NCBI GenBank assembly: GCA_019217005.1
Contig: JAHBNG010000007.1
Span: 62,001 to 126,000 of the forward strand
Direction: 5' to 3'
From: Chloroflexi bacterium TSY
GTDB lineage: Bacteria > Chloroflexota > Anaerolineae > Caldilineales > Caldilineaceae
Length of the DNA: 64,000 bases
The notes below the pieces were generated by a model, which was not told where the DNA came from, did no database searches, and was given only the letters and a program-made list of their open reading frames with translations. Below are positions 38,205 through 47,388 of the stretch, in pieces (the stretch's first letter is position 1; every line of letters starts with the position of its first letter). Position numbers and translations under genes: made by a program.

Positions 38205-38277
38205 TTTATTCGCTGCCCAAACAGTTGCTTTACTTGGTGATGGCCTACAATTCTTCAAAAACATGTGAGATGATACA

Positions 38278-39133
38278 ATGGCAAAATCTCCTCTCTTTAC
38301 TCCCCCCAAATATTTTCAAGATGTTGTTTTTCATCGTCATACAAATCGGTCTGTTGGTTGGCTAGAGCTTTTTTATGATCTTGTTTATGTTGCCACACTT
38401 ATTCAGATTGGTAACTTTTTGAGCGATAACACAACACTCTTAGGCTTTGGTCAATTCTTAGTGCTAACGGTTATAGTTTGGTGGGCATGGACGGGCGAAA
38501 CGATTTATCAAAACCGCTTTGTTGTCGATGATATTAAGCACCGCATTCGGGGTGGTTCATTTTAGCTGGATAGATAGGTTTACACTTTTAGAAACAGAAA
38601 GAACGTTTATATTCTCTGATTTCGCCGGTTCTCAGAGAGAAAACGGTCTCATATAGATTTTTGTCTATATATCAAAAGTGTAAACCTAATTTTGAACCAC
38701 CCCCCGCATTCTCGTCTTTATTCAAATATTTGCGATTGCGGCGATGGGGTTGAGCGTTAGTAAAGCGTTTGGTGAGCTGTATGTTCAGTTCACGCTGGCC
38801 TATATTGTTACTCGCGTTGTTCTTTTTTTGATGTACGTTCGTACCGCGTATGTTGATGGAGGAGGCCATGCTTTAAGCCGTGGTTACCTCATTGGTTTTG
38901 GAGGTGGCACGGCCATTTGGATTGGCTCACTCTTTTTGCCAGCAGAGATTCACTGGGTTGGTTGGCTAGTGGGCATTGCCTTTGAGTTTTTCTTGCCGTT
39001 TCTACCACAATTTCAGCGATGGGCGCGCAACATAACCTTTGACCGCCATCATATGTCGGAGCGTTTTGGCATTTTCACTATCATTGTTTTGGGTGAGGCA
39101 TTTGTCAAGATTTTGGGCCAATCCAAAAAATAA
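38278..39133 (+). pseudogene. Low-temperature-requirement A (LtrA)-like membrane protein, split by MITE 1 and 3'-truncated
   Basis: The N-terminal part has the LtrA hallmarks (VFHRHTNRSVGWLELFYDLVYVATL). A 155-bp MITE interrupts it at KHRI; removal with one 8-bp duplication restores DIKHRILVFIQIFAIAAMGLS. The second part has several membrane helices and FDRHHMSERFGIFTIIVLGEAFVKIL. After that the family normally continues for about 150 residues with further helices, but this copy ends at 39133, 14 bp before another MITE 1 copy. So the 3' part was lost at that MITE. Confidence 0.82.
38549..38703. mobile_element. MITE family 1, copy C, inside the LtrA-like gene
   Basis: 155 bp with GGGGTGGTTCA ends and perfect 8-bp duplication CCGCATTC (38541-38548, 38704-38711). 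The interior differs from copies A, B and D at many positions, so it is older or of another sub-lineage. Confidence 0.9.
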
Positions 39134-39147
39134 AATATACGCGAGAA

Positions 39148-39302
39148 GGGGTGGTTCAGAATTAGGTTTACACTTTTGATACATAGATAAAAATCTATAT
39201 GAGGTCATTTTCTGCCTGAGCATGGCTCAAAGTAGAAAATATAAACATCTTTTCTCTTTGCAAAAATGTAAACCTAATTGTCCGCCTAAAATGAACCACC
39301 CC
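39148..39302. mobile_element. MITE family 1, copy D (inverted, no target duplication)
   Basis: A complete 155-bp copy in the opposite orientation, nearly identical to A and B. The 8 bp at its left (CGCGAGAA) and right (GACTTTGG) do not match. It separates a 3'-truncated gene from a 5'-truncated one. Confidence 0.9.
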
Positions 39303-39306
39303 GACT

Positions 39307-41676
39307 TTGGTTGAGCAAAGTCGAGACCTGCTTGGTACTCTGATCGCAGTCGATACGCTACGCGCAAGTTTGCAACAACACCCTCGTCCAGCGACTGAGA
39401 AGATGGACGATTGGTTCAATCAGTTGGAAAGGCTAACGTCAGACCCAGCACGGCAGGCAGGCGGCGTAGGCACCGAGCAGAGCCGTATCGTTGAGCAAAC
39501 CACCGCACTGTTGCAAGCATTGGCGGCAGAGCAGCCGCTGCTCCTGATATTGGATGATCTACACTGGATGGATGCTTCTTCTGCCGCGTTGCTCTTTCAT
39601 TTGTCCCGTCGGATCAGAGAAAGCCCTATTCTGCTCATCGGTACCTACCGCCCCGAGGATGTGGCCGTTGGCCACGCCAAGTCAGAACATCCAATGGAGA
39701 GCCTGGCCAGCGAACTGAAGCGAATGTTTGGCGACATTTGGATCTATCTCAACCGTATACAGCGGGTGGAGCGTCGTCAATTTGTCGATGCGCTTCTCGA
39801 CTGTACGCCCAATCGTTTGAGTGAGTTCTTTCGGCAGGCGCTCTTTCGCCAAACCGAGGGTCATGCCCTGTTTACGGTTGAACTCTTACATGATATGCAA
39901 ACACGGGGCGATTTGGTACAGGATCAAGATGGTTTCTGGATTGAACGACCCGATTTGGATTGGACGACGCTACCTGTCAAAGTTGAAGGTGCGATTGAAA
40001 AGCGCGTGGATCGGTTAGATGATATGCTACGTGAGGCACTACTTGTTGCGAGCGTTGTCGGCGAAGAATTTACGGCCGAAGTTGTGGGGCACATATTGAA
40101 TGTTAGTGTTCGAGAACTACTACAGCGCTTCAGCAACGAACTGAGTCGACAACATCGTTTGATCCAAGAAGAAGGCATGCAGCGCATTGAGGGCCGTCGC
40201 CTGACTCACTTCCGCTTCCGTCATATTCTCTTCCAAAGCTATCTATACAACTGCACAAGCGAGGCCGAACGCGTCTATCTGCATGAAGAGATAGGCGAGA
40301 CGCTGCAAACGCTTTACGGTGACGATACTGAGGGAATTGACGCGGTGCTCGCCCATCACTTTCAGATGGCCGAACTTCACGAGCAGGCCAGCCACTATCT
40401 GTTGCAGGCCGGTCAACGCGCGATACGTCTCAGTTCGTATGATGAAGCCATTGCCCACCTCAAAAAGGGTCTAACGGTATTGGATAAGCTGCCAAACAAT
40501 CACAAAAGCGCCCGTCTAAAACTTCCGCTTCTCCTTCAGCTTGGACAAGCATTTACTCACACACAGGGTTATACTTCGACAGATTTAGAACGGACATTGA
40601 CACACGCTCGTCATCTCTGCCAGGAGTACAATGAAACGACTGATCTGTGTCGAATCTTGCCAACGCTTGTTTCTATGCTCTCAAAGCAAGGGAACTGTGC
40701 CAAAGCATATGATGAGGCCAAAGAGTTCAGGACGCTAGCTGAGAGCGTCGAGGCTCCGGACGCGCGCTTGAATGCTTATACAATGCTGAGCACAGTCCTG
40801 GGACAAAGAGGCGAATTGGAGCAGGCTCGACAGTATCGGGAGGAGTGCATTGCGCGTACTGCACATTATGAGACGGAGTCTATCTCCTTTGCTGGCAAAA
40901 ATTTCCGAGTTGGTACACTTGCCAACTTGGCTGTCTTGATTATGAATCTGGGCTATCCTGACACAGCGCGCACACGGATCGAACATGCCCTCGCCTTTGC
41001 GCGTGAGAGTCGTACGCATTACGGTACAACTGTGGCACTGATTATGGGTGCTGAAATATACATGGAGCGAGTTGAGTTGAGCAAAGCCGAAGAATACATA
41101 GAGCAAGCACTGCACCTCTGTTCTGAATTTGGTTTTCCTTACTGGGCCGCACGGGCACGTGCCGTGAAAGGGCAACTCTATGTCGAGCAGAGGCGCAGCG
41201 GCGAAGGACTGTCTCTGCTCCAACAAGCACTGGACGAATATCAGCGCATGGGGGTTAGAGCCGAAGTGCCGAACTGGATGGGTTCCATTGCCAAGGCACA
41301 CATCCAGCGAGAAGAATTCGAGACTGGTCTGCGGATGATTGAAGATGCCTTTCGCCTGATGGACGAAACTGGCGAATGCTGTTGGGAAACACAACTGGCT
41401 ATGACGAAAAGTCATCTTTTGGCTGCGGCTGGACAGCCTGCCGAGATAGAAAGCTGCCTAAAGCGGGCTATTGAAGCAGCCCAACGCCAACAAGCACGCT
41501 GGTGCGAGCTTTTGGCAACCATGAGCTTGGTTGGTTTATGGCAACAACAGGATAGGGCCACGGAGGCATATCAGATGTTGACCCATATCTATAACTGGTT
41601 CACCGAAGGATTTGATACAGTAGATCTGAAACATGCAAGTAGGCTAATGGATCAATTGAAAGATTCGTCTGGCTAA
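39307..41676 (+). pseudogene. AAA/NACHT-type ATPase with TPR repeats (LuxR/BTAD-activator-like), 5'-truncated
   Basis: The 789-residue frame starts at TTG 39307, 4 bp after the MITE. It has the middle and C-terminal parts of a large regulator or adenylate-cyclase-associated ATPase. These are the Walker B stretch PLLLILDDLHWMDASSAAL, the sensor-like LIGTYRPEDV, a winged-helix region (about 220-330) and a long TPR-like helical array (380-780; LGQAFTHTQG, AKAYDEAKEFR, EYIEQALHLCSEFGFPYWAARARAVKGQL). The Walker A (GxxGxGKT) and any N-terminal output domain, which normally precede this by ~150-300 residues, are missing. It has no ribosome site and is probably inactive. Confidence 0.8.
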
Positions 41677-42327
41677 ATCATCTCGCCAAGTCGCTGATTT
41701 GCGTAAAGTTTATCGTTGACATCTACATTCTTCAATTTGGCCGAATATCCCCATCTAGATTCTCTATCATTGATAGTCTAAAATCGTCTTGCCAACTTAC
41801 AACCAATGCAATTTTACCTCGTGCAAATTATAGCCGCATCTTGGTATAATGCGAATAATACTCAGTAGATAAACATGCAAGGCGATTGCACCACAGGGGA
41901 TGAAAAATGGTAAAGTGTGTGCAGCCGCCGACCAGAAATCGAGAAAGGTCCGTGGTCAGCTCAGAACGCTCAGTAGCTAGATTCGTGTACCCTGACGCAC
42001 CACGGGTTGAGGACGTCTTCCGAGACGAAACACGCAGGGCAGACTGTGCTCCTATTCGGGTAGACGCAGGCGGCGACCGAGATCGAATCAACCAACGCAT
42101 CAACGACGCAAAGGAGAGCGAAGGGGCCGAGAGTCGCACCACACCGTGCCAAGCGAGTGGGCGCAGCCCAGTGCTGCCCGTGTCTCCGTGGGTGACAATT
42201 CACTCACCTCTAGTTCAACGCGGCCTTTGACCGCCTGATCTCTTCTTTTGCAACCCTTTTTTCAGGGCAGTCCGCAATCGTAGATTCTTCGTTTCACTCA
42301 GGAATGTACGATTGCGGTCTACTGATA
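41677..42327. other. Intergenic; G+C-rich block of unknown nature and a hairpin
   Basis: After a 200-bp A/T-rich part, 41890-42235 is markedly richer in G+C than its surroundings and holds local palindromes (GACCA/TGGTC, 41930-41958). ORFs here have no family features. I do not recognise RNase P, tmRNA or SRP RNA signatures. A hairpin CCGCAATCGTA/TACGATTGCGG (42272-42282, 42307-42317) lies next to the end of the minus-strand gene and may end transcription. Confidence 0.35.
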
Positions 42328-43350
42328 CTAAATTGGTTCCCAGCGACCACTTGTGTTCGAACGATAGAGAGCCAATGCCGTACACAGTTCACCAAGCGCG
42401 TATTCGGGTCCTACAGCAGGCGTAGCACCATCGAGCACGACACGAGAAAAATCTTGCAGCTCTAACCCAAAAGACTTTGCGTACCCAAAGGATTCTGTGA
42501 CGCGTCGTCCATCGCGGTACTCGGCATTGAAGAGCCAGAGTCCGCTGTCTTTGATGAGAATTTCACCCTTAGTGCCAGTGATACGCCAAAGGGGTTCAGG
42601 TGCTAGGACGGTCTCTGCCAGCAGCGCATCGAACGTGGCCACTTTCCCCGATTGGAAACGGAATAGGGCGCGTACCAGCGATTCACCTTCCATCTGTGTT
42701 AGCGGATGTCCGATTACACCAATAACCTCCTGAATTTCACCCATCCACATGCGCAGTGGACGGATCCAGTGCGACCCGCCATCAATGGCAATCCCGCCAC
42801 CGGTTTTGACTAGATCAAAGCGCCAGGGATGTTCCCCTTTGTAGGAGTCGGAGTTGGGGTCGAATGCCGCGTTGAAAGCCGCGCGTGCGGTCAGTATCTC
42901 ACCGATGGCTCCTTCATCAATCATCTCCTTAGCCAATACGATCTCTGGCCAATACTGGGCGTTCTCGGCGACCATGAAGACCAAATCGGGAAACTTCTGC
43001 CGGACCTTCACGACCGCATCTAAAATACGTTGCGCAGCCGCAAGTGTTGGTGCAATTGGCTTTTCAAGCAGTACATGTTTGCCCGCCCTGAAGGCCATGA
43101 GTGCGAGTTCTTCATGCAGATGGTGTGGGACCATGATATCAACGGCGTCAAACGGTTCGGCCTGGAGTGCCTCCTCCAACGAAGCGTAGGCGATTGCACC
43201 AGTTTCTGCAGCATAACTTTCCGCTCTGACTAGATCAGGATCGATCACGGCGGTCACCCGAATGCGGGGCGCGTTCTCGTTGATGCCATTGAGGTGCATA
43301 CAGGCGATACCACCACAGCCGATTAAGGCCAATCTTAGCTTGTCAGTCAT
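42328..43350 (-). CDS. Gfo/Idh/MocA-family oxidoreductase
   Basis: A 340-residue NAD(P)-dependent dehydrogenase. LALIGCGGIACMHLNGI is the nucleotide-binding turn, HVLLEKPIAPTLAAAQ contains the catalytic Lys, and GGGIAIDGGSHWIRPLRMWMG the His of the active-site helix. It differs clearly from the operon copy at 28208 and is a paralogue, not a repeat. Substrate class (sugar, inositol, amino-sugar) is not readable. It is transcribed alone, upstream of the MITE-bearing GNAT remnant. Confidence 0.88.
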   Translation of the reverse strand: MTDKLRLALIGCGGIACMHLNGINENAPRIRVTAVIDPDLVRAESYAAETGAIAYASLEEALQAEPFDAVDIMVPHHLHEELALMAFRAGKHVLLEKPIAPTLAAAQRILDAVVKVRQKFPDLVFMVAENAQYWPEIVLAKEMIDEGAIGEILTARAAFNAAFDPNSDSYKGEHPWRFDLVKTGGGIAIDGGSHWIRPLRMWMGEIQEVIGVIGHPLTQMEGESLVRALFRFQSGKVATFDALLAETVLAPEPLWRITGTKGEILIKDSGLWLFNAEYRDGRRVTESFGYAKSFGLELQDFSRVVLDGATPAVGPEYALGELCTALALYRSNTSGRWEPI

Positions 43351-43376
43351 ATATGACTCCTCTCAATGCTCTCTTC

Positions 43377-44193
43377 CTAAACCAGATTATTTTCTATACC
43401 CAGTAGATCCAAATTTCAGGTTTTGAGAGAGAATTCTGGCTAAACAGTTGACATAAATACAAATTTGCCGGTCGATATCTAGTTTTTGCGTTAGATTTGG
43501 GCGATTTTCAGATATGAAATAGGTTGTTTTCTGTAACCGAAATCTGAATAAATGACTCCAAAATCCCTGCAATCTCGACTGAAAATAGCCAAAAACGCCA
43601 AATTTGGATCTACTGATACCACCGAGTACCCCTGGTCCATTGGGCCAATCTAGCTCTGGGTGTTGAGGGTTGCTTGCAGTCCGCATCCCGACCCGTTTCA
43701 TCAGTTCGATTGAGCCTCTGTTGCTCCGGTTTGTTGAGGCATATACCCGTTCAACTTTGAGGATACGAAAGGCATATCTCAGGATTTCTTTGATTGCTTC
43801 AGTGGCATAGCCCCGACCACGGTGGTGACTTGCCAAAGCATATCCAATTTCAAGCGCATCAATTGCGTATTTGCTTGGCTTGCCTTTTTCTTCACCAAAA
43901 AGTTGGGGCAAAAAGAGCGCTTGCATCTCTGGTGAGTAATATCCAGGCAAAAAACCACAAAACCCAATAATCGCATTGATTTCTTTTAGAACTATCGCCC
44001 GATAGCCATAGAGATTTCCGACATCATCCCATTCGGCCAGGTAGATGTCGCGTTGAAGTCTCTCTCGGCGTTTTGCGATTGGAAAATCTGGTCCAGCCCA
44101 CTGAATATCTTGGTCAAGTAGCAAATGAGCATCTGTCAGATCATCCATTGTGAAAGGACGAATAATCAGTCGTTCTGTTTCGAGTGTTTTCAT
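43377..44193 (-). pseudogene. GNAT acetyltransferase with MITE 2 in its last codons
   Basis: RimJ/RimL-type GNAT. It starts at MKTLETERLIIRPFTMDDL (44193), has the acetyl-CoA site RGRGYATEAIKEIL and a C-terminal VYASTNRSNRGSIELMKRVGMR. A MITE entered at GVLGGI. Removing it and one ATACC copy gives GVLGGIENNLV and a stop at 43377-43379, total 198 residues, the usual length. With the MITE the ORF runs to 43387 with about 70 foreign residues. The core enzyme may still fold, so partial activity is possible. Confidence 0.8.
43401..43615. mobile_element. MITE family 2, copy 4
   Basis: 215 bp, ends CAGTAGATCCAAATTT, 5-bp duplication ATACC (43396-43400, 43616-43620). Nearly identical to copies 1 and 2. 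Confidence 0.92.
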
Positions 44194-44337
44194 GTTTTTG
44201 CCATCCCCCTCAACTATCATTGTTTCGCTCACCAGACGGAAATGTGCAAATACAATGTTTCGTCTCTGACGTAAAGCATCGGTTTGCATTCATTTCTTAG
44301 ATAAACCCATTGTTTTTAGATGGTGATCGTTGTGTTC

Positions 44338-45095
44338 TTATTCAGCCCGTTTTCTTAAGATACAGAGCGGGCGGTTGATCTCATTCGTCCCCAAAAGGGG
44401 TGCATCTAGATCCCAATCATTGTAGCTGCCAGCAATCTCCCAATGAGCTGAGCTCGACCGTACCAACAGTTCAAACTCGTTGGGATACCGCAAGTAAATG
44501 GAGTCGGTCGAGGAAGCCACAAGCTCGCCATTGACCATAAACTCCATGCTCTCCTCAAATATTTGGTCAACGGCAGACTCAGTAGATCCAAATTTGGCGT
44601 TTTTGGCTATTTTCAGTCGAGATTGCAGGGATTTTGGAGTCATTTATTCAGATTTCGGTTACAGAAAACAACCTATTTCATATCTGAAAATCGCCCAAAT
44701 CTAACGCAAAAACTAGATATCGACCGGCAAATTTGTATTTATGTCAACTGTTTAGCCAGAATTCTCTCTCAAAACCTGAAATTTGGATCTACTGAGACTT
44801 TTGCAGTGTGTGATAGTTGACACGAATTTCACCGAATGGACTTTCCTCTATCCAACTGTCTCTTCGCTCAACTGACGGAGTATAGTCAATGCACCACTCG
44901 AGAACATAGAGCCCGTCGGGGTTCAGGTGCATATGTACGCTGTCCAAGTGTCGCAAGAACTCCTCGTTGGTCAGGCATTGAAGCGATCAGAAGCTGCCAT
45001 GAGGATGCCAGCATCACGAGCCGTGTCTCTGAATCCAAATGCGTAATGATAAATTTCTGCTGCTTCATATACACCTTGCATGAGGTCACCTTCCT
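44338..45095 (-). pseudogene. SAM-dependent methyltransferase remnant (deleted and MITE-split)
   Basis: Reading leftwards: a GVYEAAEIYHYAFGFRDTARD stretch (about 45070-45000) resembles the start of class I methyltransferases. It jumps, with a frame change, to LTNEEFLRHLDSVHMHLNPDGLYVLE, which belongs after the SAM-binding core. It continues to VNYHTLQKSAVDQIF once MITE 2 copy 5 and one AGACT are removed, and ends with ELLVRSSSAHWEIAGSYNDWDL and PLCILRKRAE, a typical end. The SAM-binding GxGxG part is deleted. Confidence 0.55.
44580..44794. mobile_element. MITE family 2, copy 5 (inverted)
   Basis: 215 bp in the opposite orientation to copies 1, 2 and 4, with duplication AGACT (44575-44579, 44795-44799). 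Lies inside the methyltransferase remnant. Confidence 0.92.
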
Positions 45096-45878
45096 TCTTG
45101 TTCAAACCTTCAAAAGCCTAGTTACATCCAACAGACATTCTGGGGATCGAAGGCGCGCATTGATCCATTGCGCTTTGCACGGTCGGAATCGTTCCAAAGT
45201 AGATCAACGCTTCAACGGTTGTTCTTTTTGATTTACAGTGCTATTCTCTGAACGCTTGATACGACAGAAGTATTCGCACCAAAGTGCGAATTGGATATGC
45301 AAAAGAGGTAAGGCTTTTCCAACAATTAAAATCCCTAATTTGATCTGGAAAAGCGCAAGCCATTCCAGAGAAGTCGAATTGGCGCATTCGGGATTTATTT
45401 CTCTGGAATGGCCTAATACCATGGCAACTGTGGGGGCCATGAATGTGTTCCGCCTTCTTAGACTATACCGCAGTTGTGATAAAAACCGGAGTATCAGTAG
45501 CTCTGCCAGAGAAACAAGCTCCAGTTTTCATACAGAGCAAAGTATAAATGAAACGTATATTCGTGGACTCTACAGAGCCAGGAAGTACAATTTTGAGGTT
45601 GTTACGACTAAGTTTAACCGATCATAATACATAAATTGTAGCGTAAGTTTGGTGGTTGAGCAAAAAGCACAGACACCTCGGATTGACGCCAGTTGAAAAC
45701 TCTTACGAACTAAGGCGATTCCCAAAAAGAACGATCCACAGATTGACAGGATGAACAGGATTAGAAGAGGGAAAGTCTAGTCAATTCCGTCCATCTGTGG
45801 ATCATTTACAATTTAGCATGGCTTAAAAGTAAGTTGCCCTTGACCGATTCTTTCTTATCTGATTCTCATATTTCCACC
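45096..45878. other. Intergenic with nested inverted repeats
   Basis: No convincing gene. Inverted pairs include GCTTTTCCA/TGGAAAAGC (45313-45321, 45345-45353), a perfect 14-bp pair around CCATTCCAGAGAA (45359-45372, 45399-45412), and GATCCACAGAT/ATCTGTGGATC (about 45735 and 45793). These look like repetitive intergenic palindromes. Confidence 0.4.
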
Positions 45879-45907
45879 TTGACCATCACGCTACGTCATA
45901 CTTTATA
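45879..45907 (+). promoter_or_regulatory. Sigma-70 promoter of the MerR gene
   Basis: TTGACC at 45879-45884, 17-nt spacer, TTTATA at 45902-45907, 31 bp before the MerR start codon. GGAGG at 45926-45930 is the ribosome site. Confidence 0.5.
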
Positions 45908-45938
45908 GTCGGGTTATATTGTTGGGAGGAAAAAATCA

Positions 45939-46808
45939 ATGTTTCGCATCGGAGAATTTTCCAAAATCGCCCAAGTCTCCAAGCGGCTGCTGCAATACTA
46001 TGACAAAATTGGACTGTTCATGCCCGAGCACATCGGCGAAGAAAATGGCTATCGCTACTATAGCTCTCTTCAATTACCACGCCTCAATAAGATTTTGGTG
46101 TTAAAGGAGCTTGGTTTGACGCTAGAGCAGATCACGCAAATGATGAACGACTCCATATCCATCGAGGAGATTCGCGGCATGCTAGCCCTGAAAAAATCCC
46201 AGGTTGAGCAAAGTGTGCAGGAAGAGATGATGCAATTACGCTACATCAACTCACGCCTTGAACAGATTGATACCCAAGGCACATTGCTCGGTTATGATAT
46301 TGTCCTCAAGAGTTTTCCCGCACAGCGAATCCTCACTGTTCGGGAAGTGCTGCCCTATATGTCGGGGTTTTATGGACTGATGTACGAAATGTCGCTCCTT
46401 CTACCAAGAATGCTGCCTTCAGGTTCGCTAAGCCACATGATCGCGTTTATTCATGATGATGGTTGGGAAGATCAGGAGGTTGATGCAGAGGTTGGATACA
46501 TTCTGAACGACACAGATGAGCACGATATTGTGACTCTGGATGGACTCGATAGCGATGGATACGATGTGCAAATCCGTACGTTGCCAGCTGTCGAAGCCAT
46601 GGCGACAGCCATCCGCGTCGGACCAGGCGAATTAGGCTCGGCTTGCTATCATTCTCTCGCCCGTTGGATCGAAGAGAACGGATATCGAGTTATTGGGAAC
46701 GGGCGAGAGGTATTCCTGCAATTCCAACAGGGCCGCAAAGAGGAGATGGTTGCGGAAATTCAGCTACCGATCGAACGTGTGCCTCTTTCAAGATTTCCGC
46801 AAGCCTAA
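45939..46808 (+). CDS. MerR-family regulator with GyrI-like effector domain
   Basis: The 289-residue protein starts with a MerR winged helix (FRIGEFSKIAQVSKRLLQYYDKIGLFMPEHI, NGYRYYSSLQLPRLNKILVLKELGLTLEQI). A dimerisation helix (80-115) and a GyrI/BltR-type ligand pocket (120-289, with VAEIQLPIER at the end) follow. Such regulators activate genes for drug or small-molecule efflux on ligand binding. GGAGG lies 8 bases before the ATG. The next gene, an SnoaL-like protein 120 bp on, may be co-regulated. Confidence 0.9.
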   Translation: MFRIGEFSKIAQVSKRLLQYYDKIGLFMPEHIGEENGYRYYSSLQLPRLNKILVLKELGLTLEQITQMMNDSISIEEIRGMLALKKSQVEQSVQEEMMQLRYINSRLEQIDTQGTLLGYDIVLKSFPAQRILTVREVLPYMSGFYGLMYEMSLLLPRMLPSGSLSHMIAFIHDDGWEDQEVDAEVGYILNDTDEHDIVTLDGLDSDGYDVQIRTLPAVEAMATAIRVGPGELGSACYHSLARWIEENGYRVIGNGREVFLQFQQGRKEEMVAEIQLPIERVPLSRFPQA

Positions 46809-46928
46809 ACTGACACAGCGATCAAATAATCGATGAAAGGAGGCTGCAACAACAGCATTGACACACCTACACTTCATATCCATGGTTCATTTTTCAATCG
46901 ATAAGCAACAATAGGAGAATTAGCAGAC

Positions 46929-47276
46929 ATGAAGCTCGAACAGAAAAAGACACTCGACCGATTCTACGCAGCAGCGACGGATCAGGATGCCACGACATTG
47001 CGTTCACTGTTGACCGATAACTTCACGTTCACAGGCCCCATTGGCACCTTTGACAACCCTGACGACTACGTCAATCACCTAGTAGGATTTGGTGGTTGGG
47101 TTGATAACTCGAGATATATCGCCGAGAGTGACCAGGTTGTACACTTGTCTATCTATCACATGACCTCGCCTGGACAAGCCACGATTCCCATGTGCGACAT
47201 CTTCACGTTTGAGGGTGACCGCATTGCGGCGCAGGAGCTTTTTACTGATACAAACCTGTTTCCACAACCGAAATAA
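46929..47276 (+). CDS. SnoaL/NTF2-like small protein
   Basis: A 115-residue alpha+beta-barrel protein of the nuclear-transport-factor-2 fold: helix LDRFYAAATDQDATTLRSLLTDNFTFTGP, then strands ending FEGDRIAAQELFTD. Members are small-molecule isomerases, cyclases or binding proteins, and specificity is not readable. AGGAGAATTAGCAGAC precedes the ATG. It stands behind the MerR gene. Confidence 0.8.
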   Translation: MKLEQKKTLDRFYAAATDQDATTLRSLLTDNFTFTGPIGTFDNPDDYVNHLVGFGGWVDNSRYIAESDQVVHLSIYHMTSPGQATIPMCDIFTFEGDRIAAQELFTDTNLFPQPK

Positions 47277-47317
47277 GATACTGCGTCGTTTCGACTGTCT
47301 CCTGACAGAGAAGTCAC

Positions 47318-47383
47318 TTAAACTCCGTACTTTCGTAGCATTTTTTGCTCTGGCAGAATTGCGGGCGAAAGTACGAAGTTTAA
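47318..47383. terminator. Long hairpin after the SnoaL-like gene
   Basis: An 18-bp stem (47318-47335 with 47366-47383; TTAAACTCCGTACTTTCG against its complement) with one G-U pair and TTTTTT in the loop. It begins 42 bp after the SnoaL stop. IS copy 2 inserted exactly at its right foot. Confidence 0.5.
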
Positions 47384-47388
47384 ATAAT

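Noticed and set aside
41907..42230. 107-aa ORF
   Set aside because: No ribosome site and a charged, low-order composition; the opposite strand is equally open, so not convincing as a gene.
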